Part shown: piece after piece, positions 23,863 to 33,941 of the stretch | How the letters are laid out: every line of letters begins with the position of its first letter | How positions within the stretch are numbered: the first letter of the stretch is position 1 | Translations under genes and position numbers: made by a program | Notes under the pieces: model-generated | Told to the model about the DNA's origin: nothing | Database searches by the model: none | What the model saw: only the letters and a program-made list of their open reading frames with translations | From: Parabacteroides sp. | GTDB taxonomy: Bacteria > Bacteroidota > Bacteroidia > Bacteroidales > Tannerellaceae | Direction: 5' to 3' | Length of the DNA stretch: 64,000 nt | Assembly (NCBI GenBank): GCA_022775005.1 | Contig: JALFJR010000035.1 | Coordinates: 1-64,000 of the forward strand

Positions 23863-26800
23863 CTGTCGCTGCTGTTGGTTTCCCCACTGCTTTTGGTGTT
23901 GGAAATAAGCCTTTCGATGGCTTGAGCACCACTTATGACAATCTCTATGCTGCTGAGAAGGCTTTGAACTTGCAGAAACTTTTGGATGCTTGGATTAAGT
24001 CTTTGAAAGGCACTGTGATGACAAGCAATGCAGTGGATGCAGAGAAATATGCAGCGATGCAGGCCGCAATGGGTGTAATATATACAGCTGTGAATGGTGG
24101 TGGTAGTTTGAATGGTGTAACTACTAAGGCTGCTATGTTAACGGGTATTGATGGTTTGATTTATGCTGCAACCGACCAAGCTACTGTTGTAAAGACTGCT
24201 GCTAAGGCCTTCGTTTCAGGCTATGAAGGCGGTGAGAGTGGCATCGCTGCTGCTGTGAAGAGTGCAATTGATGCATTATATACCTATTATAGTGCTAACA
24301 TGAATGGTGGTCAGTCGAAGACAGATGTTGACGCTTCTATCAAAACTACTTTCACAGATCCGATCGCCACAAAGACTACTACAGTGACGACAGACTCAAC
24401 AACTGTGCGTAATACAGCAACAACAGGTTTCAACGCTGTGGCTGCTTCTAACGGTTGGGTGTCTCTGTTGTCTGAGGAGGATGCTGATGACGCTAAGAAC
24501 AACACTTACTTGGCAGTTGATCAGAACTTCATCACCACTGCAGGTGGCCGTCGCGATTTGGGCTTCGCTATCAAGAAGTTTGAGGATGCTGGTTTCACGG
24601 AGGATGCAAACGCTCGTTTGGATTTGAACGGTCGTTACAACTTCCAGTTCACTTACTTCCCCAATGCAGACTCTATCGTGATCCGCACCGCCGGTTGGGC
24701 AAAGAAGCTTGACACACAGACTTCTTGGAAGGATATGAATCAAACTGCTAATACTGAGTTGGGAGCTGATCAAACTACGGCTGGTAACAACTTAGTGAAG
24801 TTGACTTATCTGACCAATACGCACAGTGAGATCACATTGGGCTTGGAGGAAAAGAATGGTGAGCCGACTATCAACACGCGCATCGCTTTGACTCCGTCAG
24901 CTGATCAGTATGTGAAGACAACGTTGGCTTCTGGCGTTTATTACTTGAGCTTGGTAAGCGACAAGGCTGCTAACAAGAATATCAATGGCAAGAACTTGAT
25001 TGCTAACATCGCAGGTAAGGGCTTGATCTGGGCGAACGAGGAAACTTCAAAGGTATTTGAGGGCACAGTTCAGAACTATGCAAACATGCCGCGTGCACAG
25101 TGGGTTGTTGAGCAGAACTTGGGTGCTGCCGGTCAGCAGACCGTAAACATCTACAACCGTGAGTTCCCGACATACAAGGCTGAGCGTGTTCAGCTCTACA
25201 AAGCTGCTGATAGTCAGGTGTTTGCCGCTGCTTTTGGTGGAACTTTGGGCTTGACAAACGATACATTGGCTGTTGAGGCTGCTACGGGTGTTGATGTAGA
25301 GACATTGGGTTACAAGGCACTGCCGTATGATAACTTGACGCAGAATGTATTCTCATTGAAGTATTTCAATGGTTTGAACGCAGGTAACTTCGTAGAGGTA
25401 AAGGCTGCTGAGAATGAGGCAATGTATGTGAATCCGGCTGCTGAGAACGGTATGCAGTTCGTATTCGTTCCGACTTTGAAGAACAACGCTCCGGAGAAGA
25501 ACAAGTATGGTTATGAGGGTGACGCTGCTAAGCAGTTGACTCGTATCGCTTATAAGATCCAGGTTTATGAGCCGGCTAAGAAGGATGCCGACAAGCTGTA
25601 TGTAAAGGCTGACGGCACAGGTTACATCTTGGCGAAGGGTGCTGCTAACGGTACGGAGTTCTTCATCAAGGAGAACAACGAGTTGAAGGCACAGAGCGAG
25701 ATGCGTGCTGAGGGCGAGGCTGTAAGCTACTACGCTTTGGTTGAGAAGGCATTGGACAAGGCTGCTGGTGTTAAGCATCCGTCATTGATGCTCTCTCGTG
25801 AGGACTTGACAAGTTCTACGACAGATTTGGATAACAGTGTGGCTGCGTTCGCATTCATCGATGGTACGAATGGCATCTATCGTCGCTTGGGTAAGAGCGT
25901 CGCTGATGACTTCGAGGACAATAAGCCTGATACCGCTGTATTCTATATGTCATTGGAGCCGACTCGCTTCTTGTATGAGAACACGGCAAACCGCACAGCC
26001 GCTAATGGCAACAAGGTGGCTAAAGATAGCTTGAACTTCTTAGGTGTGATTAACATCGCTGACCTGCCTGAGACTTCTGCTCTGCCGATCTATGTAGATA
26101 CTGCTTATGTTCGTAACAATACTTCTATGCCGCAGTATATGTTGGCTTTGGGTGTTGAGACGGTTGGCGATACTGAGGCTGTTCCTTGTCCGTTGGATCA
26201 CAACCACGGTGTAGGCGCTGATGGCAAGCCGTTGACAGCTGATCAATGCTCACACGCAACTCCGGCTACTAAGGGTTACAAGTATGGTCGTTACTTGGTT
26301 GCTTTGACTGACTCTGCAGCTGAGGCTCCGATCCAGTATCAGAACAACTTCCGTTTGGCCTTCGTTCCGGCTAAGCACATGGCTGATACGTTGGTTATCG
26401 AGAACTCTAAGTACACAGGTACGAAGAACGCAGCTAAGGATTCTATCCAGTTAGCAAACGACAAGTCTTTGAGCGTAGCAACCTTCGCATTCCGCATCGC
26501 TGCTGGTAGCGAGAATGGTGACTTCGTGATCGAGGCTGTTAAGAATGCCGCTAAAGAGCCGCAGTACATCCGTGTTCACAATGGTGTTCCTGTATTGGTT
26601 AACGCTATTGAGGATGCCGCTATCTTCAACGTAGAGAAGACCTCTAAGAACCCGACCGCTAACGAGGCAATCGCTGCTGAGGGTGTTCAGGTAATCGGTG
26701 GCCAGGGCGTTGTAACGGTTCAGGGTGCAGCTGGTAAGGTGATTACCGTAGCGAACATCTTGGGTCAGACGATCGCTAACCAGGTAGCTGCTTCCGACAA

Positions 26801-26876
26801 CGTAACGATCGCTGCTCCGGCAGGTGTAGTTGTAGTTGCTGTTGAAGGTGAGGCTACGAAGGTAGTGGCTAAGTAA
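23863..26876 (+). pseudogene. DUF6383-type secreted protein, C-terminal part, separated by IS
   Basis: Remaining about 1,000 codons of the gene begun at 21594, open from the IS border to the stop; an internal ATG at 23922 is the first possible restart but lacks a signal peptide. The protein is rich in Ala, Asn, Lys and Thr, beta-strand-like, with no cysteine except in a short CPLDHNHGVGADGKPLTADQ-C-H region that could bind metal. The last 70 residues (from about GVQVIGGQGVVTVQGAAGK through VANILGQTI and PAGVVVVAVEGEATKVVAK) resemble a type IX secretion C-terminal sorting domain, a plausible match to the PorU/PorV genes in this window. As arranged it is very likely inactive unless the IS excises. 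Confidence 0.78.
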
Positions 26877-26931
26877 TTAACGAGAAAAATTATTCATAAT
26901 AAGTAATCTCCCTGCGCAGTCCATTGGGCTA

Positions 26932-27026
26932 AGTAACCCGCGAGGGGTGAACGAGCAGGGAAATAGAATTAATAATATGTAAAAAAGTTCTTATTGCGGA
27001 GTAGCCTCGTGAGGGACGAAAGGCAG
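26932..27026 (+). other. Two related short hairpin motifs downstream of the DUF6383 gene
   Basis: AGTA followed by CCCGCGAGGGG (26932-26948) and AGTA followed by CCTCGTGAGGG (27000-27016) each form a small stem; both are followed by GAA and CAG. The first lies within a larger possible stem TCCCTGC / GCAGGGA. May be a structured 3' region or chance. Confidence 0.25.
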
Positions 27027-27039
27027 TCACAAAAAAGGA

Positions 27040-27074
27040 GCCGTCAGGATGCAACAAGCCTGGCGGCTTTTTTT
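27040..27074 (+). terminator. Strong rho-independent terminator
   Basis: GCCGTCAGG / CCTGGCGGC (one G-T pair) with a 10-nt loop, preceded by AAAAAAG and followed by seven T: usable in both directions. It ends transcription of the DUF6383 gene and overlaps the next -7 box by one base. Confidence 0.85.
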
Positions 27075-27081
27075 ATCTTTG
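27074..27081 (+). promoter_or_regulatory. -7 element of the UDP-sugar dehydrogenase gene
   Basis: TATCTTTG, exact match to TAnnTTTG, directly after the terminator. Its position leaves too little leader for the ATG at 27095 and favours the ATG at 27113. Confidence 0.5.
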
Positions 27082-27112
27082 CAACTCAGTTTACTTGAAG
27101 AACATAAAAGGT

Positions 27113-28438
27113 ATGAGAGCGTACGAGGATTTGAAGATCGCGGTGGCTGGAACAGGCTATGTGGGTATGAGTATGGCGACGTTGTTGGCGCAGCATCATG
27201 AGGTGATTGCCGTGGATGTCGTGCCGGAAAAGGTGGAGAAGATCAACCAACGAATCTCGCCTATCCAGGATGAGTATATCGAACGCTATTTGTCGGAGAA
27301 ACCGTTGCGCCTGACCGCCACGTTGGATGCGGCCGCGGCTTATCGCGATGCCGACTTAGTGGTGATTGCCGCCCCTACCAACTATGACCCGGTCAAGAAT
27401 TTCTTTGATACGCATCACATTGAGGATGTGATCGACTTGGTGCTTCAGGTGAACCCGGAGGCGGTGATGGTGATCAAGAGTACTATCCCGGTGGGCTATT
27501 GCCGCAGCCTTTATCTGCGCTATGCCCAGAAGGGAGTGAAACGCCTTCATCTGCTCTTCTCTCCGGAGTTCTTGCGTGAGAGTCAGGCGCTGTACGACAA
27601 CCTCTATCCGAGCCGTATCATTGTGGGTTGCCCCAAGATCTTGGCCGACGAGGCTTTCCAAGCCGAGGATGAGGCGATCCGTGCGTTAGCTGATCAGGCT
27701 TTCTTGGATGCGGCTGCGCATACCTTTGCGAAGTTGTTGCAGGAGGGCGCAATCAAGATAGACATTCCTGTGCTCTTTATGGGCATGAAGGAGGCGGAGG
27801 CGGTGAAGCTTTTCGCCAATACCTATTTGGCGTTGCGCATCAGCTACTTCAATGAGTTGGATACCTATGCGGAGGTGAAGGGATTGGATGCACAGGCCAT
27901 TATTCAAGGCGTAGGCTTGGACCCGCGTATCGGCACGCACTACAATAACCCCTCTTTTGGTTATGGCGGCTATTGCTTGCCGAAAGACACGAAACAGCTG
28001 TTGGCCAACTATCAGGACGTGCCGCAGAATATGATGTCGGCGATTGTGGAGAGCAACCGCACCCGCAAGGATTTCATTGCGGATCAGGTGTTGCACAAGG
28101 CAGGCTATTATAGCTATAGCGTGCAGAACCGGTATGACCGGCAGCAGGAGAAGGAGTGCGTGATCGGTATCTATCGCCTGACGATGAAGAGCAACAGCGA
28201 TAATTTCCGCCAGAGTGCGATTCAAGGCATCATGAAGCGCATCAAGGCAAAAGGTGCGACTGTGGTTATCTATGAGCCGACCTTGGAGGATGGCTCTACT
28301 TTCTTTGGCAGTCGTGTGATCAACGACTTAGCCGCTTTCAAGGCGTCAAGCCAAGCGATCATCGCCAACCGCTATGATGCCTGTCTCGACGACGTGAAAG
28401 AGAAGGTCTATACGCGCGACATTTTCCGTCGCGACTGA
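27113..28438 (+). CDS. UDP-glucose/GDP-mannose dehydrogenase family protein (UDP-glucose 6-dehydrogenase)
   Basis: NAD-dependent two-step oxidation of a nucleotide sugar, probably UDP-glucose to UDP-glucuronate, for capsule or glycan synthesis; 441 aa. Seen: Rossmann motif [58 protein letters not shown] with the conserved Lys and Asn, and the catalytic cysteine in [15 protein letters not shown]. It is of the compact HasB/Cap3A type. ATG 27113 (after AAAGGT) is preferred over 27095. No glycan gene cluster surrounds it. Its stop directly abuts the convergent antiporter gene. Confidence 0.9.
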   Translation: MRAYEDLKIAVAGTGYVGMSMATLLAQHHEVIAVDVVPEKVEKINQRISPIQDEYIERYLSEKPLRLTATLDAAAAYRDADLVVIAAPTNYDPVKNFFDTHHIEDVIDLVLQVNPEAVMVIKSTIPVGYCRSLYLRYAQKGVKRLHLLFSPEFLRESQALYDNLYPSRIIVGCPKILADEAFQAEDEAIRALADQAFLDAAAHTFAKLLQEGAIKIDIPVLFMGMKEAEAVKLFANTYLALRISYFNELDTYAEVKGLDAQAIIQGVGLDPRIGTHYNNPSFGYGGYCLPKDTKQLLANYQDVPQNMMSAIVESNRTRKDFIADQVLHKAGYYSYSVQNRYDRQQEKECVIGIYRLTMKSNSDNFRQSAIQGIMKRIKAKGATVVIYEPTLEDGSTFFGSRVINDLAAFKASSQAIIANRYDACLDDVKEKVYTRDIFRRD

Positions 28439-29386
28439 TTATTGCAGCACTAAATAGGTGGTATAGCCGACGTAGCAAGCGACCAAGGCAATACCCTCTA
28501 TGCGGGTAATCGTGCGCTGCCGGAAGAAAAGTCCGAAGATAAAGAGCAGCAAGCAGGCCGAGATGTGCATCCCTAAGTCGAGCGAGGAGATGCCTTGCAC
28601 GGGCATCGCCGTAATGCTGGCGCTACAGCCCAACACAAAGAATACGTTGAAGAGGTTAGAGCCGATCACATTGCCGACCGCCATTTCCGGGTTCTTTTTC
28701 AGGGCGGCCACTACGGAAGTGGCCAATTCGGGTAGCGAGGTACCTCCCGCCACCAAGGTCAAACCAATGACCGACTCGCTGATCCCTAAGCTGCGGGCGA
28801 TGCCCGAAGCCCCATCCACAAAACATTGTCCGCCATAGATCAATCCGGCCAAGCCTCCGATGATATAGAGGATGGCACGCCAGAGGGGGAGCGTGGGAAT
28901 CGTTGACTCCTCTGCCTGCCCGTTGTGGGCGATCGCAAAGGTGTAACCCATGAAAATAGCGAAGAAACAGAGCAACAGAAGTCCTTCACCACGGCTGATG
29001 CTGTTGGTGGAAAGCCCGTTGATCAGCTGATCGTTGGCACAAACAAACAGGACAATCGCCGCCAAGAGGCAGAGGGGAATCTCCTTGCTCAAGGTGCCTT
29101 TGGAGATTTGAATCGGCACAATCGCCGCTGTGCACCCTACGATCATCAAGCAGTTGAAGATATTACTGCCAATCACATTGCCAATCGCCAAGCCGGCGCT
29201 GCCTTTGAGGGCGGAAACCACACTCACTGTCAACTCGGGGGCAGAGGTGCCGAAAGCGACGATGGTCAAGCCAATGACCAAAGGAGAGATGTGAAAGCGT
29301 TTTGCGACGGAGGCCGCTCCGTCAGTCAAGGCATTGGCGCCTATCAAAATAAGCGCCAATCCAATGATAAGCCATAACAGATCCAT
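28439..29386 (-). CDS. Calcium/sodium antiporter (CaCA family)
   Basis: Inner-membrane K+-independent Na+/Ca2+ exchanger of the YrbG type, 315 aa with ten predicted membrane segments. Both alpha-repeats are present: AFGTSAPELTVSVVSALKG followed by GNVIGSNIFN, and AGGTSLPELATSVVAALKK followed by GNVIGSNLFN. The start lies 3 bp after the stop of the upstream DUF3127 gene, so they are cotranscribed. Confidence 0.92.
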   Translation of the reverse strand: MDLLWLIIGLALILIGANALTDGAASVAKRFHISPLVIGLTIVAFGTSAPELTVSVVSALKGSAGLAIGNVIGSNIFNCLMIVGCTAAIVPIQISKGTLSKEIPLCLLAAIVLFVCANDQLINGLSTNSISRGEGLLLLCFFAIFMGYTFAIAHNGQAEESTIPTLPLWRAILYIIGGLAGLIYGGQCFVDGASGIARSLGISESVIGLTLVAGGTSLPELATSVVAALKKNPEMAVGNVIGSNLFNVFFVLGCSASITAMPVQGISSLDLGMHISACLLLFIFGLFFRQRTITRIEGIALVACYVGYTTYLVLQ

Positions 29387-29389
29387 CGC

Positions 29390-29767
29390 TTAGAAAGGCA
29401 GGTCGTCGATGGGATTAGCCGGGCCAAAGTCGGGTGCGGTAGGAGCCGCGGCTGGCACAACATTGTCTGGCGTTACGCCGGCTGCGGGAGCTGCAGCTTG
29501 CGGACGCTCCACTTTCCATGCGTTGATGGAGGTGTACCACCGCCCTTGATACTCTCGGCTGTCGATGTCGATTGAGACGGTCAGCTCTTCGCCGGGCTGG
29601 ATAGCGGCCTGGGCGATCTTATCCGCACCAAAGATCTGGAAACAGATTTTCTTCGGGTATTGGTCGTGCGTCTCTAAGATATACTCCTGCTTTTTCCATT
29701 CGTTACCTGCTCTGCTGATGCCTCCCTGCTCCGGGAGGATCTGGATGATTTTACCTTGAATTTCCAT
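29390..29767 (-). CDS. DUF3127 domain protein
   Basis: 125-aa cytoplasmic protein of DUF3127. The conserved start EIQGKIIQILPEQGG and the segment SREYQGRWYTSINAWKVERP look like an OB-fold, single-strand-DNA-binding-like protein; the tail (from PQAAAPAAGVTP to NPIDDLPF) is Pro/Ala-rich and ends in an acidic DDLPF tip like that of SSB proteins, which recruits partners there. That similarity is inference; function is unproven. Confidence 0.85.
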   Translation of the reverse strand: MEIQGKIIQILPEQGGISRAGNEWKKQEYILETHDQYPKKICFQIFGADKIAQAAIQPGEELTVSIDIDSREYQGRWYTSINAWKVERPQAAAPAAGVTPDNVVPAAAPTAPDFGPANPIDDLPF

Positions 29768-29805
29768 ATTGATTATGCTAATAAATTACATTTTGATTTG
29801 GGAGG

Positions 29806-29836
29806 CGAAGGTACGGTTTTGTTCGGTTTTCGCCAA
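29806..29836 (-). promoter_or_regulatory. Candidate promoter of the DUF3127-antiporter operon
   Basis: Minus strand: TTG (29834-29836), 20-bp spacer, TACCTTCG (29806-29813), one mismatch to TAnnTTTG, about 40 bp before the start. Confidence 0.45.
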
Positions 29837-29860
29837 CAAAAAAGCGGCGCTCTTTTCCGC

Positions 29861-30214
29861 TTACTCTCTCGAAGCCCTCTCGAAGGCCTCTCGAAGCCCG
29901 ATCAGCTCCTCCTTGATCTGCTGCAAACGGTTGGCTAATTCCGCTTGGCGGATCGCTCCCTCCCGGTTGTCTTTCAGCTTTTGCCGTGCTCCCGCCAACT
30001 TCATGCCCTGTTCCTTGACTAAGTGATACACCACCCGCACGTTGTCGATGTCCTCCTGTTTATAGTAGCGGGTACCGTTTCGGGTCTTGCGCGGCTGGAT
30101 GATATCAAACTCCTTCTCCCAAAAGCGGAGGGTCGATTCGTTCACGTTGAACAGCTGTGCCACCTCGCTGATGGAGAAATAGAGCTTCTGTGTTTTCTCT
30201 TTCTTGAGTACCAT
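29861..30214 (-). CDS. MerR-family transcriptional regulator
   Basis: 117-aa DNA-binding regulator. The N-terminal winged helix is canonical: YFSISEVAQLFNVNESTLRF, WEKEFDII, NGTRYYKQEDIDNVRVVYHL; the C-terminal 45 residues form the dimerising coiled coil. There is no effector domain. It is 12 bp downstream of the M23 peptidase gene and presumably cotranscribed; this pairing next to alaS is common in Bacteroidales. Target genes unknown. Confidence 0.92.
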   Translation of the reverse strand: MVLKKEKTQKLYFSISEVAQLFNVNESTLRFWEKEFDIIQPRKTRNGTRYYKQEDIDNVRVVYHLVKEQGMKLAGARQKLKDNREGAIRQAELANRLQQIKEELIGLREAFERASRE

Positions 30215-30226
30215 ATCGCTTGCTGA

Positions 30227-31210
30227 TTAGTCCATGACCTGACCGTGGTTCTCTGCGATCTGGATCATGCGGTCATACTCTTCCGGCGTGAGATCCATGT
30301 AGTAGTAGCGCGAGGGATTGTCGTTCTTGCCACGTACGATCACCTCGTAATGCAGGTGCGGACCGGTCGATTTACCGGTGTTGCCCACCTCGCCAATCAC
30401 CTCACCGCGAGTCACTTTCTGCCCCACACGCTTCTTGAATTTATTGAGGTGGCCATACAGCGTCTTATAGCCGTAGCCATGGTCGATAATCAGACAGTTG
30501 CCATAGCCCTGTTTCCAGCTGGCGAAGGTCACGACACCGTTTCCCGTGGCGTAGATGTCCGTGCCGATCTTGGCGGAGAAATCCATGCCGGCATGGAAGC
30601 GGGGCGTACGGTAGATCGGGTCGATACGCATACCATAGCCGGAGGCGGTACTGCGCAGATCCTTATTGGCAATCGGCTGGATCGCCGGGATGCATTGGCT
30701 GCGCTCCTCCTGGCTCTTGCCTAAGTTGATCAGCTCCTCCAAGGAGTTGGATTGGATGTAAAGCTGTTTGCGCAACATATCCATCTTTTGGGTCGTAGCC
30801 ACCACCAACTCCGGATTGGACAGGCTCAGCAGATGCTCATAGCGGTTAGTGCCGCCGAAGCCCGCTTTGCGTACCGATTCGGGGATAGACTCCGCTTGGA
30901 AGATGGCCCGGTAGAGATTCTCATCGCGTTGCTGCAGATCCTCCAATACCTCCAAGGCGTTGTTGAGGCGCAAGGAAAGCACCTCATATTGTGTCTGCAA
31001 TAGTTTGTTTTCTTTGCGAAGCCGTTGAACCATAGGCGTATCGACCAGATGCATCATCACAAAGAAGGTGATGATACCGAAGGCTACACCCGTGGTCAAG
31101 TGGCGCAAGACAGCGAAGATGCGGTCTTTCACCGTGGGGAGCACACGCTCGTAATTGAGCGTGTTAGGGTTGAACAGGTAGTATGTTTTACGACTTTTAA
31201 AAAGCTTCAT
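30227..31210 (-). CDS. M23-family metallopeptidase (peptidoglycan endopeptidase)
   Basis: Envelope zinc endopeptidase or LytM-like regulator, 327 aa from ATG 31210 (MKLFKSRKTYYLFNPNTLNY). One transmembrane segment (HLTTGVAFGIITFFVMMHL) anchors it, a coiled coil follows (residues about 70-115), and the LytM domain is C-terminal with the zinc ligands HAGMDFSAK (His and Asp) and GPHLHYEVIV (HxH). All ligands are present, so it is probably active. Divergent from alaS with overlapping promoters. Confidence 0.9.
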   Translation of the reverse strand: MKLFKSRKTYYLFNPNTLNYERVLPTVKDRIFAVLRHLTTGVAFGIITFFVMMHLVDTPMVQRLRKENKLLQTQYEVLSLRLNNALEVLEDLQQRDENLYRAIFQAESIPESVRKAGFGGTNRYEHLLSLSNPELVVATTQKMDMLRKQLYIQSNSLEELINLGKSQEERSQCIPAIQPIANKDLRSTASGYGMRIDPIYRTPRFHAGMDFSAKIGTDIYATGNGVVTFASWKQGYGNCLIIDHGYGYKTLYGHLNKFKKRVGQKVTRGEVIGEVGNTGKSTGPHLHYEVIVRGKNDNPSRYYYMDLTPEEYDRMIQIAENHGQVMD

Positions 31211-31237
31211 CTGTAATTTTTGCTCTGAGAATGTGCG

Positions 31238-31268
31238 CAAAAATAATAATTATCAGTACTTTTGCAAA
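31238..31268 (-). promoter_or_regulatory. Promoter of the M23 peptidase-MerR operon
   Basis: Minus strand: TTTG (31265-31268), exactly 19 bp, TATTTTTG (31238-31245). The -33 box lies directly against the alaS -7 box of the opposite strand. Confidence 0.65.
31257..31264 (+). promoter_or_regulatory. -7 element of alaS
   Basis: TACTTTTG, 45 bp before the alaS ATG. It is embedded in the spacer of the opposing promoter, so simultaneous occupancy by two polymerases is unlikely. Confidence 0.5.
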
Positions 31269-31308
31269 TTGTTTTTCAGAATATTAACGAGAACTATAAA
31301 AATACATT

Positions 31309-33930
31309 ATGTTGACAGCAAAAGAAATCCGTGAATCTTTTAAGGACTTCTTCGCCCAGAAGGGGCATACGATCGTCCCTTCCGCACCGATGGTGGTGAA
31401 AGGAGATCCTACATTGATGTTTACGAATGCAGGTATGAACCAATGGAAAGACATCATCCTTGGTACACACGAGCCTGAGCCCCGCCGCCGTGCGGATTCT
31501 CAAAAGTGCTTGCGCGTGAGCGGAAAGCATAACGATCTGGAGGAGGTAGGTCATGATACGTACCACCACACGATGTTTGAGATGTTGGGTAACTGGAGCT
31601 TTGGCGATTACTTCAAGGAGGGCGCCATCGACATGGCTTGGGAGTACTTGGTGGATGTGTTGCACCTGGATCCGGCCGATCTCTATGTGACCGTGTTTGA
31701 GGGTTCGGCAGAGGAGAACTTGCAGCGTGACGATGAGGCGGCTGGCTACTGGTTGAAGCATGTGCCTGCCGATCATATCATCAATGGCAATAAGCACGAT
31801 AACTTCTGGGAGATGGGCGATACCGGTCCTTGCGGTCCCTGTTCGGAGATCCACTTGGACTCTCGTACACCGGAGGAGAAGGCGAAGGTGCCCGGCCGTG
31901 AGTTGGTCAACAAGGATGATCCCCAGGTGATTGAGATTTGGAACATTGTCTTCATGCAATATAACCGCAAGGCTGATGGCTCGTTGGAGCCGCTGTCTAT
32001 GAACGTGATTGATACCGGTATGGGCTTTGAGCGCCTGGTACGTGCGTTGCAGGGCAAACACTCCAACTACGATACCGATATTTTCCAGCCGACGATCAAG
32101 GAGATCGGCCGTCTCTCTGGCAAAACATACGGAGAGTCAGAGCCAGTGGATGTGGCGATGCGTGTGATCGCCGACCACTTGCGTGCGGTCGCTTTTTCTA
32201 TCGCCGATGGTCAGTTGCCTTCGAACGCGAAGGCCGGTTATGTGATCCGTCGTATCTTGCGCCGTGCCGTGCGTTACGGCTATACCTTCTTGGGTCAGAA
32301 AGAGGCGTTTATGTATAAGTTGCTGCCGGTCTTGATTGAGACCATGGGCGACGCATATCCCGAGTTGATCGCACAGAAGACCTTGATTGAGAAGGTGATC
32401 AAAGAGGAGGAGGAGGCTTTCCTTCGTACGTTGGAGACCGGTATCCGCCTGTTGGATAAGAAGATGGAAGAGACAAAGGCGGAGGGCAAGCAGGTGCTGA
32501 ATGGCGTGGATGCCTTCACGCTGTATGACACCTACGGTTTCCCCTTGGACTTGACCGAGTTGATCTTGCGTGAGCACGGTATGGAGGTTGATATCGAGGA
32601 GTTCAACAAGGAGATGCAGAAGCAGAAGGAACGTGCGCGTAATGCCGCTGCTATTGAGACAGGCGATTGGGTACACCTGAAAGCGGGCGAGAGCAAGTTC
32701 GTGGGCTACGACCTTTTTGAGTGTGATGCGGAGATCTTGAGCTACCGCCAGGTGAAGCAGAAGAACAAGGTGTTGTATCAAGTGGTGCTCGACCAGACTC
32801 CCTTCTATGCCGAGATGGGTGGTCAGGTAGGCGATACCGGTTGGTTGATTTATGAGGATGAGCGCATTGAGGTGATTGATACCAAGCGTGAGAACAACCT
32901 GCCGATCCACTTCGTCGCGAAATTGCCGAAAGATGTGACCGTTCCGGGCGTGGCGAAGATCAACGCACAGAAGCGTATCCAGTGTGAGTGCAACCACTCC
33001 GCGACACACCTGTTGCATGAGGCTTTGCGTGAGGTGTTAGGTACGCATGTAGAACAGAAGGGTTCTTACGTCTCTCCGGACTCTTTGCGTTTCGACTTCT
33101 CACATTTCCAGAAGGTAACTGATGAGGAGATCCGCAAGGTGGAGATCTTGGTTGGTCAGAAGATCCGTGCCAACTATCCGTTGGAGGAGCATCGCAGTAT
33201 GCCGATCGCGGAGGCGAAGGCGTTAGGTGCGATGGCGCTGTTTGGAGAGAAATATGGCGATCATGTACGTGTCGTGAAGTATGGTAGCTCGATTGAGTTG
33301 TGTGGTGGTACACACATCCCCGCGACCGGTATGATCGGTTCACTTCGCATCATTGGCGAGAGCTCTATCGCAGCCGGTGTACGTCGTATTGAGGCGGTTA
33401 CTGCGGAGGCAGCAGAGAACTATGTGTTCTTCCAGCAAGACTTGATCCGTGATCTTCGGGCGATGTTCAACAATATGCCTAACTTAGCGCAGGCTGTTAA
33501 GAAATCCATCGAGGAGAATGCCGAGATGAAGAAGCAGCTGGAGGGCTATGTGCAGGAGAAGGCCGCTCGCATGAAAGAGGAGATCGTGGCGAAAGGCGAG
33601 GATTGCAAGGGCATCAAGCTGTTCCAATATGTCGGCAAGGGCACGACCGAGATCTTGAAGAACATTGCTTTCCAGGTGAAGGCAGAGACAGAGGGCACAT
33701 TTGCTTTTGTAGCAGGCATCTTGGAGGGTGAGAAGTGCGCTTTGCTGTTGATGTTGAGCGACGACTTGGTGAAGTTCAGCGGTTTGAATGCCGGCAAGAT
33801 CGTGCGTGAGGCCGCTAAACACATCCAAGGCGGTGGTGGTGGTCAGCCCCATTTCGCAACGGCTGGTGGTAAGAATGCAGAGGGTCTTTCCATTGCTGTG
33901 GGTGCGATCAAAGAGGCACTGGGTATCTAA
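31309..33930 (+). CDS. alaS: Alanyl-tRNA synthetase
   Basis: Class II synthetase charging tRNA-Ala, 873 aa, full length. Seen: N-terminal catalytic core (motif 1 region [15 protein letters not shown], motif 2 [19 protein letters not shown]), the editing-domain zinc motif [13 protein letters not shown] with the later [10 protein letters not shown], and the C-terminal glycine-rich C-Ala region ending [16 protein letters not shown]. Codon use is strongly biased, as expected of a highly expressed gene. Followed by aroB 11 bp later, likely cotranscribed. Confidence 0.97.
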   Translation: MLTAKEIRESFKDFFAQKGHTIVPSAPMVVKGDPTLMFTNAGMNQWKDIILGTHEPEPRRRADSQKCLRVSGKHNDLEEVGHDTYHHTMFEMLGNWSFGDYFKEGAIDMAWEYLVDVLHLDPADLYVTVFEGSAEENLQRDDEAAGYWLKHVPADHIINGNKHDNFWEMGDTGPCGPCSEIHLDSRTPEEKAKVPGRELVNKDDPQVIEIWNIVFMQYNRKADGSLEPLSMNVIDTGMGFERLVRALQGKHSNYDTDIFQPTIKEIGRLSGKTYGESEPVDVAMRVIADHLRAVAFSIADGQLPSNAKAGYVIRRILRRAVRYGYTFLGQKEAFMYKLLPVLIETMGDAYPELIAQKTLIEKVIKEEEEAFLRTLETGIRLLDKKMEETKAEGKQVLNGVDAFTLYDTYGFPLDLTELILREHGMEVDIEEFNKEMQKQKERARNAAAIETGDWVHLKAGESKFVGYDLFECDAEILSYRQVKQKNKVLYQVVLDQTPFYAEMGGQVGDTGWLIYEDERIEVIDTKRENNLPIHFVAKLPKDVTVPGVAKINAQKRIQCECNHSATHLLHEALREVLGTHVEQKGSYVSPDSLRFDFSHFQKVTDEEIRKVEILVGQKIRANYPLEEHRSMPIAEAKALGAMALFGEKYGDHVRVVKYGSSIELCGGTHIPATGMIGSLRIIGESSIAAGVRRIEAVTAEAAENYVFFQQDLIRDLRAMFNNMPNLAQAVKKSIEENAEMKKQLEGYVQEKAARMKEEIVAKGEDCKGIKLFQYVGKGTTEILKNIAFQVKAETEGTFAFVAGILEGEKCALLLMLSDDLVKFSGLNAGKIVREAAKHIQGGGGGQPHFATAGGKNAEGLSIAVGAIKEALGI

Positions 33931-33941
33931 TCAGACAGACC

